Source of the DNA: Rhodococcus antarcticus
GTDB lineage: Bacteria; Actinomycetota; Actinomycetes; Mycobacteriales; Mycobacteriaceae
Assembly: GCF_026153295.1 (NCBI RefSeq)
Contig: NZ_CP110615.1
Span: 248,001 to 312,000 of the forward strand
Direction: 5' to 3'
DNA: 64,000 nucleotides
The position numbers and the translations under genes were made by a program. Positions 33,800 through 41,431 of this stretch are shown here, piece after piece. Each line of letters begins with the position of its first letter. Position 1 is the stretch's first letter. The notes under the pieces were generated by a model. That model was not told where the DNA came from and made no database searches. It was given only the letters and a program-made list of their open reading frames with translations.

Positions 33800-34339
33800 G
33801 TGAACACCGTCCGGACCGCTGTGACTGCTGTTGCTCTCGCTGCTGGGGTGGTGGGGGTCAGTGCCTGCGGCAGCAGCACCCCCGCGGCCGCCCCCTCCAG
33901 CTCCACCGCTGCCGCGTCGACCTCGGCCGCCTCCGGGTACGGGCCGAGCTCGTCGTCGGCGGCGTCGTCCTCGGCTGCGGCACCGGCCGCCGCCACCGGG
34001 ACGTTGACCGCGGCGGACCAGAGCAGCGACGGGAAGTCGGTGGTCGTGGCCTCGGTGGACCTGCAGGCGGGCACCCAGGGCGGGTGGATCGCCCTGCACA
34101 TGGACGTCGGTGGCAAGCCCGGCCCGGTCAAGTACGAGGTGGCCATCCCCGCCGGGGCGTCGACGAACGTCACGATCCCCACCCCGGAAGGTATCGCCAC
34201 CGGCGCGTACTGGCCGATGCTGCACGTCGACGACCACGTCATCGGCACCTACGAGTTCCCGAAGGTGCCGGAGGCTGACCTGCCCGCGATGGCCGGGGGC
34301 AAGGTCGTCATGCAGAAGATCACCGTCACCGTCACGTAA
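33800..34339 (+). CDS. DUF7282-like lipoprotein
   Basis: 179 residues from GTG 33800, preceded by GAGGAG. Lipobox VVGVSACGSS, a long Ser/Ala linker and a C-terminal beta domain of about 105 residues (TLTAADQSSDGKSVVVASVD ... GGWIALHMDVGGKPGP), the pattern of DUF7282 proteins found beside copper and redox proteins in halophiles and actinobacteria. Function unknown. It lies 71 bp after the cupredoxin gene and ahead of a sigma/anti-sigma pair, so it may belong to the same regulated set. Confidence 0.7.
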   Translation: MNTVRTAVTAVALAAGVVGVSACGSSTPAAAPSSSTAAASTSAASGYGPSSSSAASSSAAAPAAATGTLTAADQSSDGKSVVVASVDLQAGTQGGWIALHMDVGGKPGPVKYEVAIPAGASTNVTIPTPEGIATGAYWPMLHVDDHVIGTYEFPKVPEADLPAMAGGKVVMQKITVTVT

Positions 34340-34363
34340 CGCACCCGCGCCCGCACACCTCCG

Positions 34364-34411
34364 TACCTCACACCGTCGATACCTCACACCGTCGATACCT
34401 CACACCGTCGG
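34364..34411 (+). repeat. three tandem copies of a 16-bp unit
   Basis: The unit TACCTCACACCGTCGA occurs three times head to tail (34364, 34380, 34396), the last copy differing at the end. The array lies between the DUF7282 gene and the start of the membrane protein gene at 34423. Each unit holds CGTC, a sequence common in ECF -10 boxes. Confidence 0.85.
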
Positions 34412-34422
34412 ACAGGAGCACC

Positions 34423-34884
34423 ATGAGACGACACGTCGGTTCAGGACCCCGCCGGGGTGCACGGGTGGGTGGGCTGGTGCTGCGCCTGGTGGTGGTCGCC
34501 GGGCTGGCGGTGGACGTGTTCGTGCACCTGCGCCTGGCTCCGGGCTACGACCTGAACACCGCGGCGGTGAGCGAGGGGGCCCTGTTCCGGGTGGAGGCCG
34601 CCCTCGCCGCGGTCGCCGCGGTGCTCGTGCTCGTGACCCGGTGGCGGGTCGGGGTGGTGCTGGCGTTGCTCGTCGCTGCGGGCGGGGTCGCGGCGGTGCT
34701 GCTGTACCAGTACGTGGACGTGGGTGCGGTGGGGCCGTTCCCCAACATGTACGAGCCGATCAGCTACCCGGAGAAGACCTACAGCCTCGTCGCCGAGGCG
34801 GTTGCAGCCCTGGCGGCGCTCGCCCTGCTCGTGCTCGGCTCCAACTCCCCAGCACGCCGTGGGCGCGAGCGGGGCCGAGGGTGA
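34423..34884 (+). CDS. four-helix membrane protein, unknown
   Basis: 153 residues with four hydrophobic segments (GLVLRLVVVAGLAVDVFVHL, a second around AALAAVAAVLVLV, VGVVLALLVAAGGVAAVLLY, VAEAVAALAALALLVLG) and a basic tail. Family not recognised. CAGGAG lies 6 nt before the ATG. The stop overlaps the GTG of the ECF sigma gene, so it is translated with the sigma/anti-sigma pair and may take part in sensing. Confidence 0.72.
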   Translation: MRRHVGSGPRRGARVGGLVLRLVVVAGLAVDVFVHLRLAPGYDLNTAAVSEGALFRVEAALAAVAAVLVLVTRWRVGVVLALLVAAGGVAAVLLYQYVDVGAVGPFPNMYEPISYPEKTYSLVAEAVAALAALALLVLGSNSPARRGRERGRG

Positions 34885-35444
34885 GATTGGTACCGGGTGG
34901 GTCGGCGGGACCGGCCGCCGCGGATGCCACGGTCGGAGCCGAGGCTGATGCGGCCCTGGTGCGGGCGCTGCACGACGAGCACGCCCCGGCGCTGTACTCG
35001 TTCTGCCTGGGCTTCACCGGTGACCGGCAGCGCGCCGAGGACGTGGTCCAGGAGGTCCTCGTCCGAGCCTGGCGTCACGCCGCCACCCTGCGGCGCGACG
35101 CCAGACCGGTGCGGCCGTGGTTGTTCACCACCGCCCGCAACCTGCTCACCGACGCCCACCGCGCCGAGCTGACCCGGCCCCGGCTGCTGCCCTCCGACGC
35201 CGAGGTCGGGGATGTGGCGGCCCGCGACGACATCGGCCGAGCCGTGGAGTCCTGGACGGTGGCCGAAGCGCTGCAGGGGTTGTCCGCCGAGCACCGGGAG
35301 GTCCTGGTGCAGGCCCACTGGATGGGTCGTTCGGTCACCGAGATCGCCGAGGTCCTCGGCCTCCCGGCGGGCACGGTCAAGTCCCGCACGTACTACGCGG
35401 TGCGCGCCCTGCGCCTCGCCCTGGAAGAGAAGGGACTGGGCTGA
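34881..35444 (+). CDS. ECF sigma factor
   Basis: 187 residues. Region 2 (LHDEHAPALYSFCLGFTGDR, then AEDVVQEVLVRAW) and region 4 (LSAEHREVLVQAHWMGRSV and IAEVLGLPAGTVKSRTYYAV) are complete. The GTG at 34881 overlaps the previous stop; its own stop shares one base with the anti-sigma ATG. The layout with a zinc-type anti-sigma resembles SigK/RskA or SigL/RslA pairs. It probably directs its own operon and perhaps the cupredoxin genes. Confidence 0.9.
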   Translation: MRLVPGGSAGPAAADATVGAEADAALVRALHDEHAPALYSFCLGFTGDRQRAEDVVQEVLVRAWRHAATLRRDARPVRPWLFTTARNLLTDAHRAELTRPRLLPSDAEVGDVAARDDIGRAVESWTVAEALQGLSAEHREVLVQAHWMGRSVTEIAEVLGLPAGTVKSRTYYAVRALRLALEEKGLG

Positions 35445-36121
35445 TGGCCGAGCTGACCCACGCCGAGCTCCGGTCGTCCCTGGGCTCCTACCTGCTGGGA
35501 TCGTTGGAACCCGCCGAGCGGACCGTGGTGGACACCCACCTGGCCGGGTGCGCCACCTGCCGGGAGGAGCTGTCCTCCTACGCTGCCCTGCCGGCCCTGA
35601 TGTCCCGGGTGAGCATCGACGCGGTGCGTGGTGCGGAACCGGCGTCGGTGGTGCCTCCGGGTGTGCTGGGTCGGGCGCTGGACGCGGTCGCCGCCGAGCG
35701 CACCGCCACCGTCACCCACCTGCACCGCTGGCGCCTGGGTGCCGTCCTGTCCGCGGCGGCAGCGGTGGTGGTGGCGGTGGTCCTGGGCGTCACCACGCTG
35801 CAGGCGCAGACCGCGACCACCCCTGGTGGGGTGGCGCTGGTGGCCGCGGCGGGGGTCACCGCGACCGGCACCGCCACCGTGGAGGCCAAGCCGTGGGGCA
35901 CCGCGGTCACCCTGCAGCTGCAGGGGCTGCCCCAGGGCGGAGCCTTCACCGCGTGGGTCAGTGCCCCCGACGGCACGCGCGCACTGGCCGCCACCTGGTC
36001 ACCGACCCCCGACGGACACGTCCTGCTCACCGGTGCCGCCAACATCCACGACACCACCCACGCCGCACTGCAGGTCACCCAGGACGGCACCACCCTGCTC
36101 ACCCTGCCCGCACACACCTGA
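35444..36121 (+). CDS. zinc-finger anti-sigma factor (RskA-like)
   Basis: 225 residues. The cytoplasmic N-terminus has the anti-sigma zinc motif HxxxCxxC in HLAGCATCREE, one membrane helix (LSAAAAVVVAVVLGVTTL) follows near residue 110, and the outer part is an RskA-type beta domain (GLPQGGAFTAWVSAPDGTRA). It should hold the preceding sigma factor at the membrane until a signal from outside leads to its cleavage. ATG shares one base with the sigma stop. Confidence 0.88.
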   Translation: MAELTHAELRSSLGSYLLGSLEPAERTVVDTHLAGCATCREELSSYAALPALMSRVSIDAVRGAEPASVVPPGVLGRALDAVAAERTATVTHLHRWRLGAVLSAAAAVVVAVVLGVTTLQAQTATTPGGVALVAAAGVTATGTATVEAKPWGTAVTLQLQGLPQGGAFTAWVSAPDGTRALAATWSPTPDGHVLLTGAANIHDTTHAALQVTQDGTTLLTLPAHT

Positions 36122-36248
36122 CGGGGTCGGGCGGGCGCAGGGCGAGCGACCCGCCGCGGCAGGTGCAGCGTCGGACCAGCCGCGACGACCGAGCCGACGG
36201 TGGCACCGATCAGGACGGTGGCGTGGGCGGGATCGTTCCAGGTCAGAG

Positions 36249-36324
36249 TGGTGGGCCCCGTCGGGCTCGAACCGACGACCAACGGATTAAAAGTCCGTAG
36301 CTCTACCAGCTGAGCTAGAGGCCC
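36249..36324 (-). tRNA. tRNA-Lys (TTT)
   Basis: Full cloverleaf on the minus strand from 36324. Acceptor GGGCCTC pairs with GGGGCCC, the anticodon loop is CTTTTAA (anticodon TTT), the T loop is GGTTCGAGCC, the discriminator is A, and CCA is encoded (36251-36249). Confidence 0.96.
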
Positions 36325-36401
36325 TGGGCGCGCGGGAGAGGCGGGAGGACCGCTGGTCGCCGACGCGCGACGGGAACGGTACCGGAGGCCGTCCGGCGTG
36401 G

Positions 36402-36620
36402 TCAGGCGTTGAGCGACTGGGCCAGCAGGTACAGCTCGGCGTAGCCCGTGGGTCGGGTGCCTGCGAGGGTGTCACCCAGCTCGGGGAGGGTCATGGTGCC
36501 GCCGAGGCTGAGGTAGCCCAGCCAGAGGGTCCACACCGGGGTTCCGCGGCGGGCGAGCTCCCGACCGAGGGCCACGGCCGAGAGGGCGCGGCCGTCGTGC
36601 AGATCACTGTCCGTGGTCAT
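36402..36620 (-). CDS. small hypothetical protein
   Basis: 72 residues from ATG 36620 (an upstream GTG at 36650 adds ten). The sequence is mixed, with RALSAVALGRELARRGTPVW and a C-terminal TGYAELYLLAQSLNA; it is not hydrophobic enough for a membrane protein. No family recognised. The codon pattern looks real for this genome. It lies 78 bp from tRNA-Lys and diverges from the UPF0145 operon. Confidence 0.5.
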   Translation of the reverse strand: MTTDSDLHDGRALSAVALGRELARRGTPVWTLWLGYLSLGGTMTLPELGDTLAGTRPTGYAELYLLAQSLNA

Positions 36621-36802
36621 GGTCCCAGGGTCGACGGCTGCGATGGCCACCGTGGTACCGCCGCGTCACGGGTTCGTGCCGCTGACGACCGTGGTCGTCG
36701 GCGGGGATCAACCGACGCGGGCCAGGAAGGGCAGCGCTCGGGACGCAGGAGTGGCACTCTGGCGACCGGGCCCGTAGCGGTCCTGAGCAGGAGAGGACGG
36801 CG

Positions 36803-37756
36803 ATGGCCGACGGCACCCCGGAACGGGACGCCGAGAGTGCCCGCCGACTCGAGTCCGGTTCGCTACCCGTTGTCGCCGACGACCGGCTCGCCCAGCTCCG
36901 CCGTACCGGCGCCTTCACCTCCCAGCTCGCCACCTCGGAGTTCGCCACCCTCCGCGCGGCGGGGTTCGACCCGGTCGGCCAGGTCATGGGGACCAGCGTC
37001 TACCGGCTCGGCTACATCCCGTACACCTGCAGCTACGGCTTCGGGCTGGCCTACGGCGCCGGTGGCGGGCGCGGCGGCTACCGGCCGGGCAGCACCACCA
37101 GCGTCCACGGCTACGTCCAGGCCCTGCACCGCGCGCGCGAGCTCGCGCTGGGCCGGCTCGTCGACGAGTGCCGCGCCCTGGGCGGTGACGGCGTGGTGGG
37201 CGTGACCGCCGTCCGGCTGCCCTTCCCCGGCGTCTCGCGGACCTTCGAGTTCTCCGTGACCGGGACCGCGGTGCGTGCTCGGGGCCAGGTGCGCCCGCGG
37301 CACCCGTTCACCTCGGACCTGTCCGGCCAGGACGTCGCGAGCCTGCTGCGCGCCGGCTACGTGCCCACCACGCTGGCCTACGGGATCAGCGTGGGCGTGC
37401 GCCACGACGACTGGCGCACCACCCGGATGTCCGGGGCGTGGGCGGGCAACGTGGAGATCCCCGGCTACACCGAGCTCGTCAACGACGTCCGGCACTGGGC
37501 GCGACAGGACTTCACCGCTGCCGTGGCCCTCTCCGGCGGGGAGAACGCGGTGCTGCGCGACACCGAGCTGGAGATCTGGGAGCAGGAGCCCAGCGACGGG
37601 CACCGCGACCACTTCGCCATCGCGACCCTGGTCGGGACCGGGATCGCCCGGTTCACCGCCCGACCGGTGCCGCCGCCCGCCCCGCTGACCATCCTCCGGC
37701 TCGACTCCCGACCCTCCGCAGCCCGGACCGCCACCACGACCAGGGGACACCGATGA
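36803..37756 (+). CDS. double-domain UPF0145 (YbjQ-like) protein
   Basis: 317 residues. Two copies of a YbjQ-like domain follow each other. Each opens with an FTSxL motif (GAFTSQLATSEF and HPFTSDLSGQDV) and has the helix ending in DGVVGV (ALHRARELALGRLVDECRAL). The family forms oligomers and is sometimes called heavy-metal binding, on weak evidence. It is first in a three-gene operon: its stop overlaps the ATG of a related double-domain protein. The second domain here is the more diverged one. Confidence 0.78.
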   Translation: MADGTPERDAESARRLESGSLPVVADDRLAQLRRTGAFTSQLATSEFATLRAAGFDPVGQVMGTSVYRLGYIPYTCSYGFGLAYGAGGGRGGYRPGSTTSVHGYVQALHRARELALGRLVDECRALGGDGVVGVTAVRLPFPGVSRTFEFSVTGTAVRARGQVRPRHPFTSDLSGQDVASLLRAGYVPTTLAYGISVGVRHDDWRTTRMSGAWAGNVEIPGYTELVNDVRHWARQDFTAAVALSGGENAVLRDTELEIWEQEPSDGHRDHFAIATLVGTGIARFTARPVPPPAPLTILRLDSRPSAARTATTTRGHR

Positions 37757-38571
37757 CCGACCTGCAGGACGCCGCGCTCCCGGAAGCGGCGATGCGACGA
37801 CTGGCCGAGCTGGGGGACCGCCAGGGCGCGATCTTCACCTCCGACCTCAGCGTCAACGAGTTCCTCCTGGTCAAGGAGGCCGGCTTCCACCCGGTGGGCC
37901 TGGTGCTGGGCAGCTCGATCTACCACGTGGGCCTGCAGGTGGGCCGGTGGAGCAAGAACCAGGAGCTCACCACCCTGACCCAGGCGCTCTACCACGCACG
38001 CGAGCTCGCCATGAGCCGCATGGTGGCCGAGGCCGCGGCGCTGGGGGCCGACGGCATCGTGGGGGTGCGCCTGACCCTGGAGCAGAAGGAGTTCGGGTCC
38101 AACGTCACCGAGTTCATCGCCATCGGCACCGCCGTCAAGGCCGAGGGCGGCCGCACGCAGACGCAGTGGCGCACGCGCACCGGGGCACCGTTCACCTCCG
38201 ACCTGAACGGCCAGGACTTCTGGACGCTGCTGCAGTCCGGGCACGCCCCGCTGGGCCTCGTGCTGGGCACCTGCGTCTACCACATCGCCCACCGCGGCCT
38301 CGGCAACGTGATGGCCACCGCCGGGCAGAACGCCGAGCTGCCGCAGTACACCCAGGCGCTGTACGAGGCGCGCGAGCTGGCCATGGGTCGCATGCAGGCC
38401 GAGGCCGAGAAGCTCGGGGCCGAGGGCATCGTCGGCGTGGTCCTGGACTCCCACAACCACACCTGGGGCGGTCACACCACCGAGTTCCTCGCCATCGGCA
38501 CGGCCGTGCGCCCCTACGCCGTCGACCACGTCATCGCCCCGCCGACCATGGTGATCGGGCTCGACCGGTGA
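37753..38571 (+). CDS. double-domain UPF0145 (YbjQ-like) protein, paralogue
   Basis: 272 residues. Both copies of the domain are well conserved: IFTSDLSVNEF and PFTSDLNGQDF start them, and ALYHARELAMSRMVAEAAAL / ALYEARELAMGRMQAEAEKL are the matching helices, each followed by DGIVGV or EGIVGV. Each domain also has a Gly-rich V-G-L-V-L-G-S/T loop. Overlaps both neighbours by 4 nt (ATGA and GTGA). Local duplication made these two genes; cellular role unknown. Confidence 0.82.
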   Translation: MTDLQDAALPEAAMRRLAELGDRQGAIFTSDLSVNEFLLVKEAGFHPVGLVLGSSIYHVGLQVGRWSKNQELTTLTQALYHARELAMSRMVAEAAALGADGIVGVRLTLEQKEFGSNVTEFIAIGTAVKAEGGRTQTQWRTRTGAPFTSDLNGQDFWTLLQSGHAPLGLVLGTCVYHIAHRGLGNVMATAGQNAELPQYTQALYEARELAMGRMQAEAEKLGAEGIVGVVLDSHNHTWGGHTTEFLAIGTAVRPYAVDHVIAPPTMVIGLDR

Positions 38572-38984
38572 GCGGCGACGTCGAGGTGGCCACCCTCGCC
38601 GCCGCGCTCCGGGCCGACGCCGGTGACCTCGCGCTGTACGCCGGGTTCCTGCTCAACTCCCTCGGGGACGCCCTGCCCGCCGAGCTCGTCACCGTCGACC
38701 GCACCCGGACCCTGTCCGACCGCGTCCGCGGGGGAGAGGGCACCGTGACCGGGGTGCACGTGCGCCTGGGCGAGGAGCTGTTCAGCCTGCGGCGGGACCG
38801 GGTCGGCGCGGCGGGCACCGCCACCGTGAGCCACGAGGTGGGCGGCATCCGGCTCTCCACCGAGACGGTCGGGCTCGACACCTGGTCCACCCGGGTCTCG
38901 GCGGCGCTGCTCGTCCGGGCCCGGACGAGCTCCGCGGCGGCGGCCGCGCTCACCGGGATGCTCGCCCCACGACCCCTGGACTGA
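38568..38984 (+). CDS. hypothetical protein of the UPF0145 operon
   Basis: 138 residues from GTG 38568, overlapping the previous stop. It is predicted soluble with alternating strands and helices (GTVTGVHVRLGEELFSLRRD, TATVSHEVGGIRLSTETVGL). No known domain recognised. Coupled translation with two UPF0145 proteins suggests a shared complex. The 79 bp to the next gene contains GAAGGGG near the molybdopterin gene start. Confidence 0.68.
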   Translation: MSGDVEVATLAAALRADAGDLALYAGFLLNSLGDALPAELVTVDRTRTLSDRVRGGEGTVTGVHVRLGEELFSLRRDRVGAAGTATVSHEVGGIRLSTETVGLDTWSTRVSAALLVRARTSSAAAAALTGMLAPRPLD

Positions 38985-39063
38985 GCCGCCCGTCACCGCA
39001 CCGTCACCCCCTGGGACCGACGATCTCGGGCCGCCCCGGGCACAATGAAGGGGTGGTGACCAG

Positions 39064-40659
39064 GTGAGCACGGACGTCCGCGACCGACCGAGCACGGCCG
39101 TGCCCGCACCGCACCCGCTGCCCCGGCGGGTCGGCGCGCTGATCGGCGTCCTCGCCGTGGCGGCGGCCCTGGGTGTCGCGCACCTCGCCGCGGGGCTCGT
39201 GCAGCTGCCGTCCTCGCCGTACCTGGCCGTGGGCAACGCCTTCATCGACCTGACCCCGCCGTGGCTCAAGACGTTCGCCGTCGACCAGTTCGGCACCAAC
39301 GACAAGACCGCGCTGCTCACCGGCATGGCCCTGGTGCTCGTGGCCCTGGGGGCGGGCGTCGGGCTGCTGGCCCGGTGCGACACCCGGCTCGGCGTGGCGG
39401 GGGTGGTGGTGCTGGGGCTCGTGGGCCTGGTGGCCGTGCTCACCCGTCCCGACACGACGGCCGTGGGGGTGCTGGCCCCCCTGGTGGCCCTGGTGGCGGG
39501 GGTGGGTGCGCTGCTGTGGCTGCTGCACGCGGCCCGGACGAGCTGGCCGGCCGCGGTGGCGCGCACCCCGCGCGGCACCGTGCTCCCGGTCTCGCGCCGC
39601 ACGTTCCTCGGCACCTCGACCGCCGTCGCCGCCGGGGCAGGGGTGGCCACCGTGCTCGGTCGGGCCGCGGGCAGCTCGGTGGACGTCGCGGCCGCCCAGG
39701 CACGGGTGGGCACGCTGACACCGGTGACGACCCTGCCGGCCGTTCCCGCCGGCGCGGACTTCACCGCGGACGGTGGGTTGCCGTTCATCACCCCGAACGC
39801 CGACTTCTACCGCATCGACACCGCGCTCTCGGTGCCCCGGCTCAGCGCCGCCGACTGGTCCCTGCGCATCCACGGCATGGTCGACCGCGAGATCACGCTG
39901 ACCCTCGACGACCTCCTGGCCCGCGAGCTCGTCGAGCAGCGCGTCACCTTCACCTGCGTGTCCTACGACCTCGGCAGCAACCTGGTGGGCACCGCCGACT
40001 GGGTGGGCGTCTCGCTGCGCGACGTCCTGCTCGAGGCCGGGGTGCAGGACGGGGCCGACCAGATCTTCTCCACCAGCGTCGACGGCTTCACCGCGAGCAC
40101 GCCCGTGGACACCGTGATGGAGCCCGACCGCGGCGCGATGCTCGCGGTCAACATGAACGGCGAGCCGCTGCCGGCCGAGCACGGCTTCCCGGTGCGGATG
40201 CTGGTGCCCGGGCTGTTCGGCTTCGTCTCGGCCACCAAGTGGATCGTCGACATCGAGCTGACGACGTACGCGGACAAGCAGGCCTACTGGACTCCGCGCG
40301 GCTGGTCCGACCACGGGCCGGTCAAGCAGGCGTCCAAGATCGTCTCGGGCTCCTCGGTGGCCAGCGGCAGCGGGTTCACCACCACCCTCACCGGGGCCGC
40401 GTGGGACCAGCACACCGGGATCACCGGGGTGGAGGTGCGCCTCGACGACGGGCCGTGGCAGCCCGCCCGGATGGGTGCCGACGGTGGGCGCGACGCGTGG
40501 CGGATGTGGCGCGCGGACCTCACGGGCGTCCCCGCCGGTGAGCACACCGCGCAGTGCCGGGCCACCAACGCCGAGGGGACCCAGCAGACCGCAACACCCG
40601 CGCCGCCCAACCCCGACGGTGCGACCGGCTGGCACACGGTGCGCGTCAAGGTCGGCTGA
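39064..40659 (+). CDS. membrane-anchored sulfite-oxidase-type molybdopterin oxidoreductase
   Basis: 531 residues. The N-terminal 170 residues carry four or five membrane helices. A twin-Arg-like RRTFLGTS and another helix follow, then a molybdopterin-binding domain with the Mo-ligand Cys in FTCVSYDLGSNLVG and a C-terminal Mo-co dimerisation domain (GVEVRLDDGPWQPARM). Fusion of a YedY/sulfite-oxidase-like catalytic part to a membrane domain is common in actinomycetes. It should act outside the membrane; substrate unknown. GTG start; the convergent neighbour ends 16 bp after the stop. Confidence 0.87.
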   Translation: MSTDVRDRPSTAVPAPHPLPRRVGALIGVLAVAAALGVAHLAAGLVQLPSSPYLAVGNAFIDLTPPWLKTFAVDQFGTNDKTALLTGMALVLVALGAGVGLLARCDTRLGVAGVVVLGLVGLVAVLTRPDTTAVGVLAPLVALVAGVGALLWLLHAARTSWPAAVARTPRGTVLPVSRRTFLGTSTAVAAGAGVATVLGRAAGSSVDVAAAQARVGTLTPVTTLPAVPAGADFTADGGLPFITPNADFYRIDTALSVPRLSAADWSLRIHGMVDREITLTLDDLLARELVEQRVTFTCVSYDLGSNLVGTADWVGVSLRDVLLEAGVQDGADQIFSTSVDGFTASTPVDTVMEPDRGAMLAVNMNGEPLPAEHGFPVRMLVPGLFGFVSATKWIVDIELTTYADKQAYWTPRGWSDHGPVKQASKIVSGSSVASGSGFTTTLTGAAWDQHTGITGVEVRLDDGPWQPARMGADGGRDAWRMWRADLTGVPAGEHTAQCRATNAEGTQQTATPAPPNPDGATGWHTVRVKVG

Positions 40660-40675
40660 ACCCGGCCGGGTTCGC

Positions 40676-41431
40676 TCAGAAGTCGGTGTCCGCCAGCAGG
40701 TCGTCGAGCACCGCGCGGTCCCCGAGGACGTCCAGCCCGTCCAGGGTGCGCCGTCGGGTCAGCACCCGCAGCAGGTCGGCCGCGGGGGCCCGCAGCGCGG
40801 AGTCGCCCCTCGCGTGGCCCGGCGTCCACCGGAGGCCGTCCGGGGTGCGGGTCAGCATCCACTCGCCGTCGTGGTCGGTGGCGTGCAGGTGCACCGTCTC
40901 GCCGGTCCCGCGCAGCGGGTGTGCCCCGTCGTCGGTCAGGGCGAGCACGTCGAGCCAGTGGCCCACGCCGTCGACGGCCAGCGCGGGGTCCACGACGACG
41001 GGGAGGCCGGCCGCGAGCTCGGCGTCCACCCGGCGCAGCAGGGTCTCGTGCACCGCCCAGCGCGCCCAGAACCCCGAGCTCGGCTGCTCGGCCCAGCTCC
41101 ACACCTGCGTGTCCGGGCCGGCGTCGGTGAGTGCGACCACCAACCGCTGCGCGCCGGAGACGAGCCACTGCGCCACCCCGTCGGCGTCGTCGGGCGGGGT
41201 CCGGTCGTCCAGGCCGGTGACGGCCACGAACTCGGTTGCCCGCGTGCGGACCACGGCCTCGGCCCAGCGCTGCGCGTCGCCGACGTGGCGGGCCAGGCGG
41301 GCGGTGTGCCAGCCCGGGACGGAGGGCACGGGTGCGTCGAGCCCGGCCGCTCCCAGGGCCGCGGAGAGCCGGGCGGTCTCCGCGGTGATCGCCGTGAGCA
41401 GGTCGGTGTGGTCGAGGGGAGCAGGCGTCAC
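40676..41431 (-). CDS. maleylpyruvate isomerase N-terminal-domain protein (DinB-like)
   Basis: 251 residues. The opening DHTDLLTAITAETARLSAAL and PSVPGWHTARLARHVGDAQR, with metal-ligand His in the second helix, and WAVHETLLRRVDAEL further on, mark the DinB/MDMPI fold typical of mycothiol-dependent enzymes in actinobacteria. The C-terminal 80 residues form the usual SCP2-like part. It may be a mycothiol S-transferase or isomerase; the substrate is not known. GTG 41431 overlaps the stop of the flavin disulfide reductase gene by one base. Confidence 0.78.
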   Translation of the reverse strand: MTPAPLDHTDLLTAITAETARLSAALGAAGLDAPVPSVPGWHTARLARHVGDAQRWAEAVVRTRATEFVAVTGLDDRTPPDDADGVAQWLVSGAQRLVVALTDAGPDTQVWSWAEQPSSGFWARWAVHETLLRRVDAELAAGLPVVVDPALAVDGVGHWLDVLALTDDGAHPLRGTGETVHLHATDHDGEWMLTRTPDGLRWTPGHARGDSALRAPAADLLRVLTRRRTLDGLDVLGDRAVLDDLLADTDF

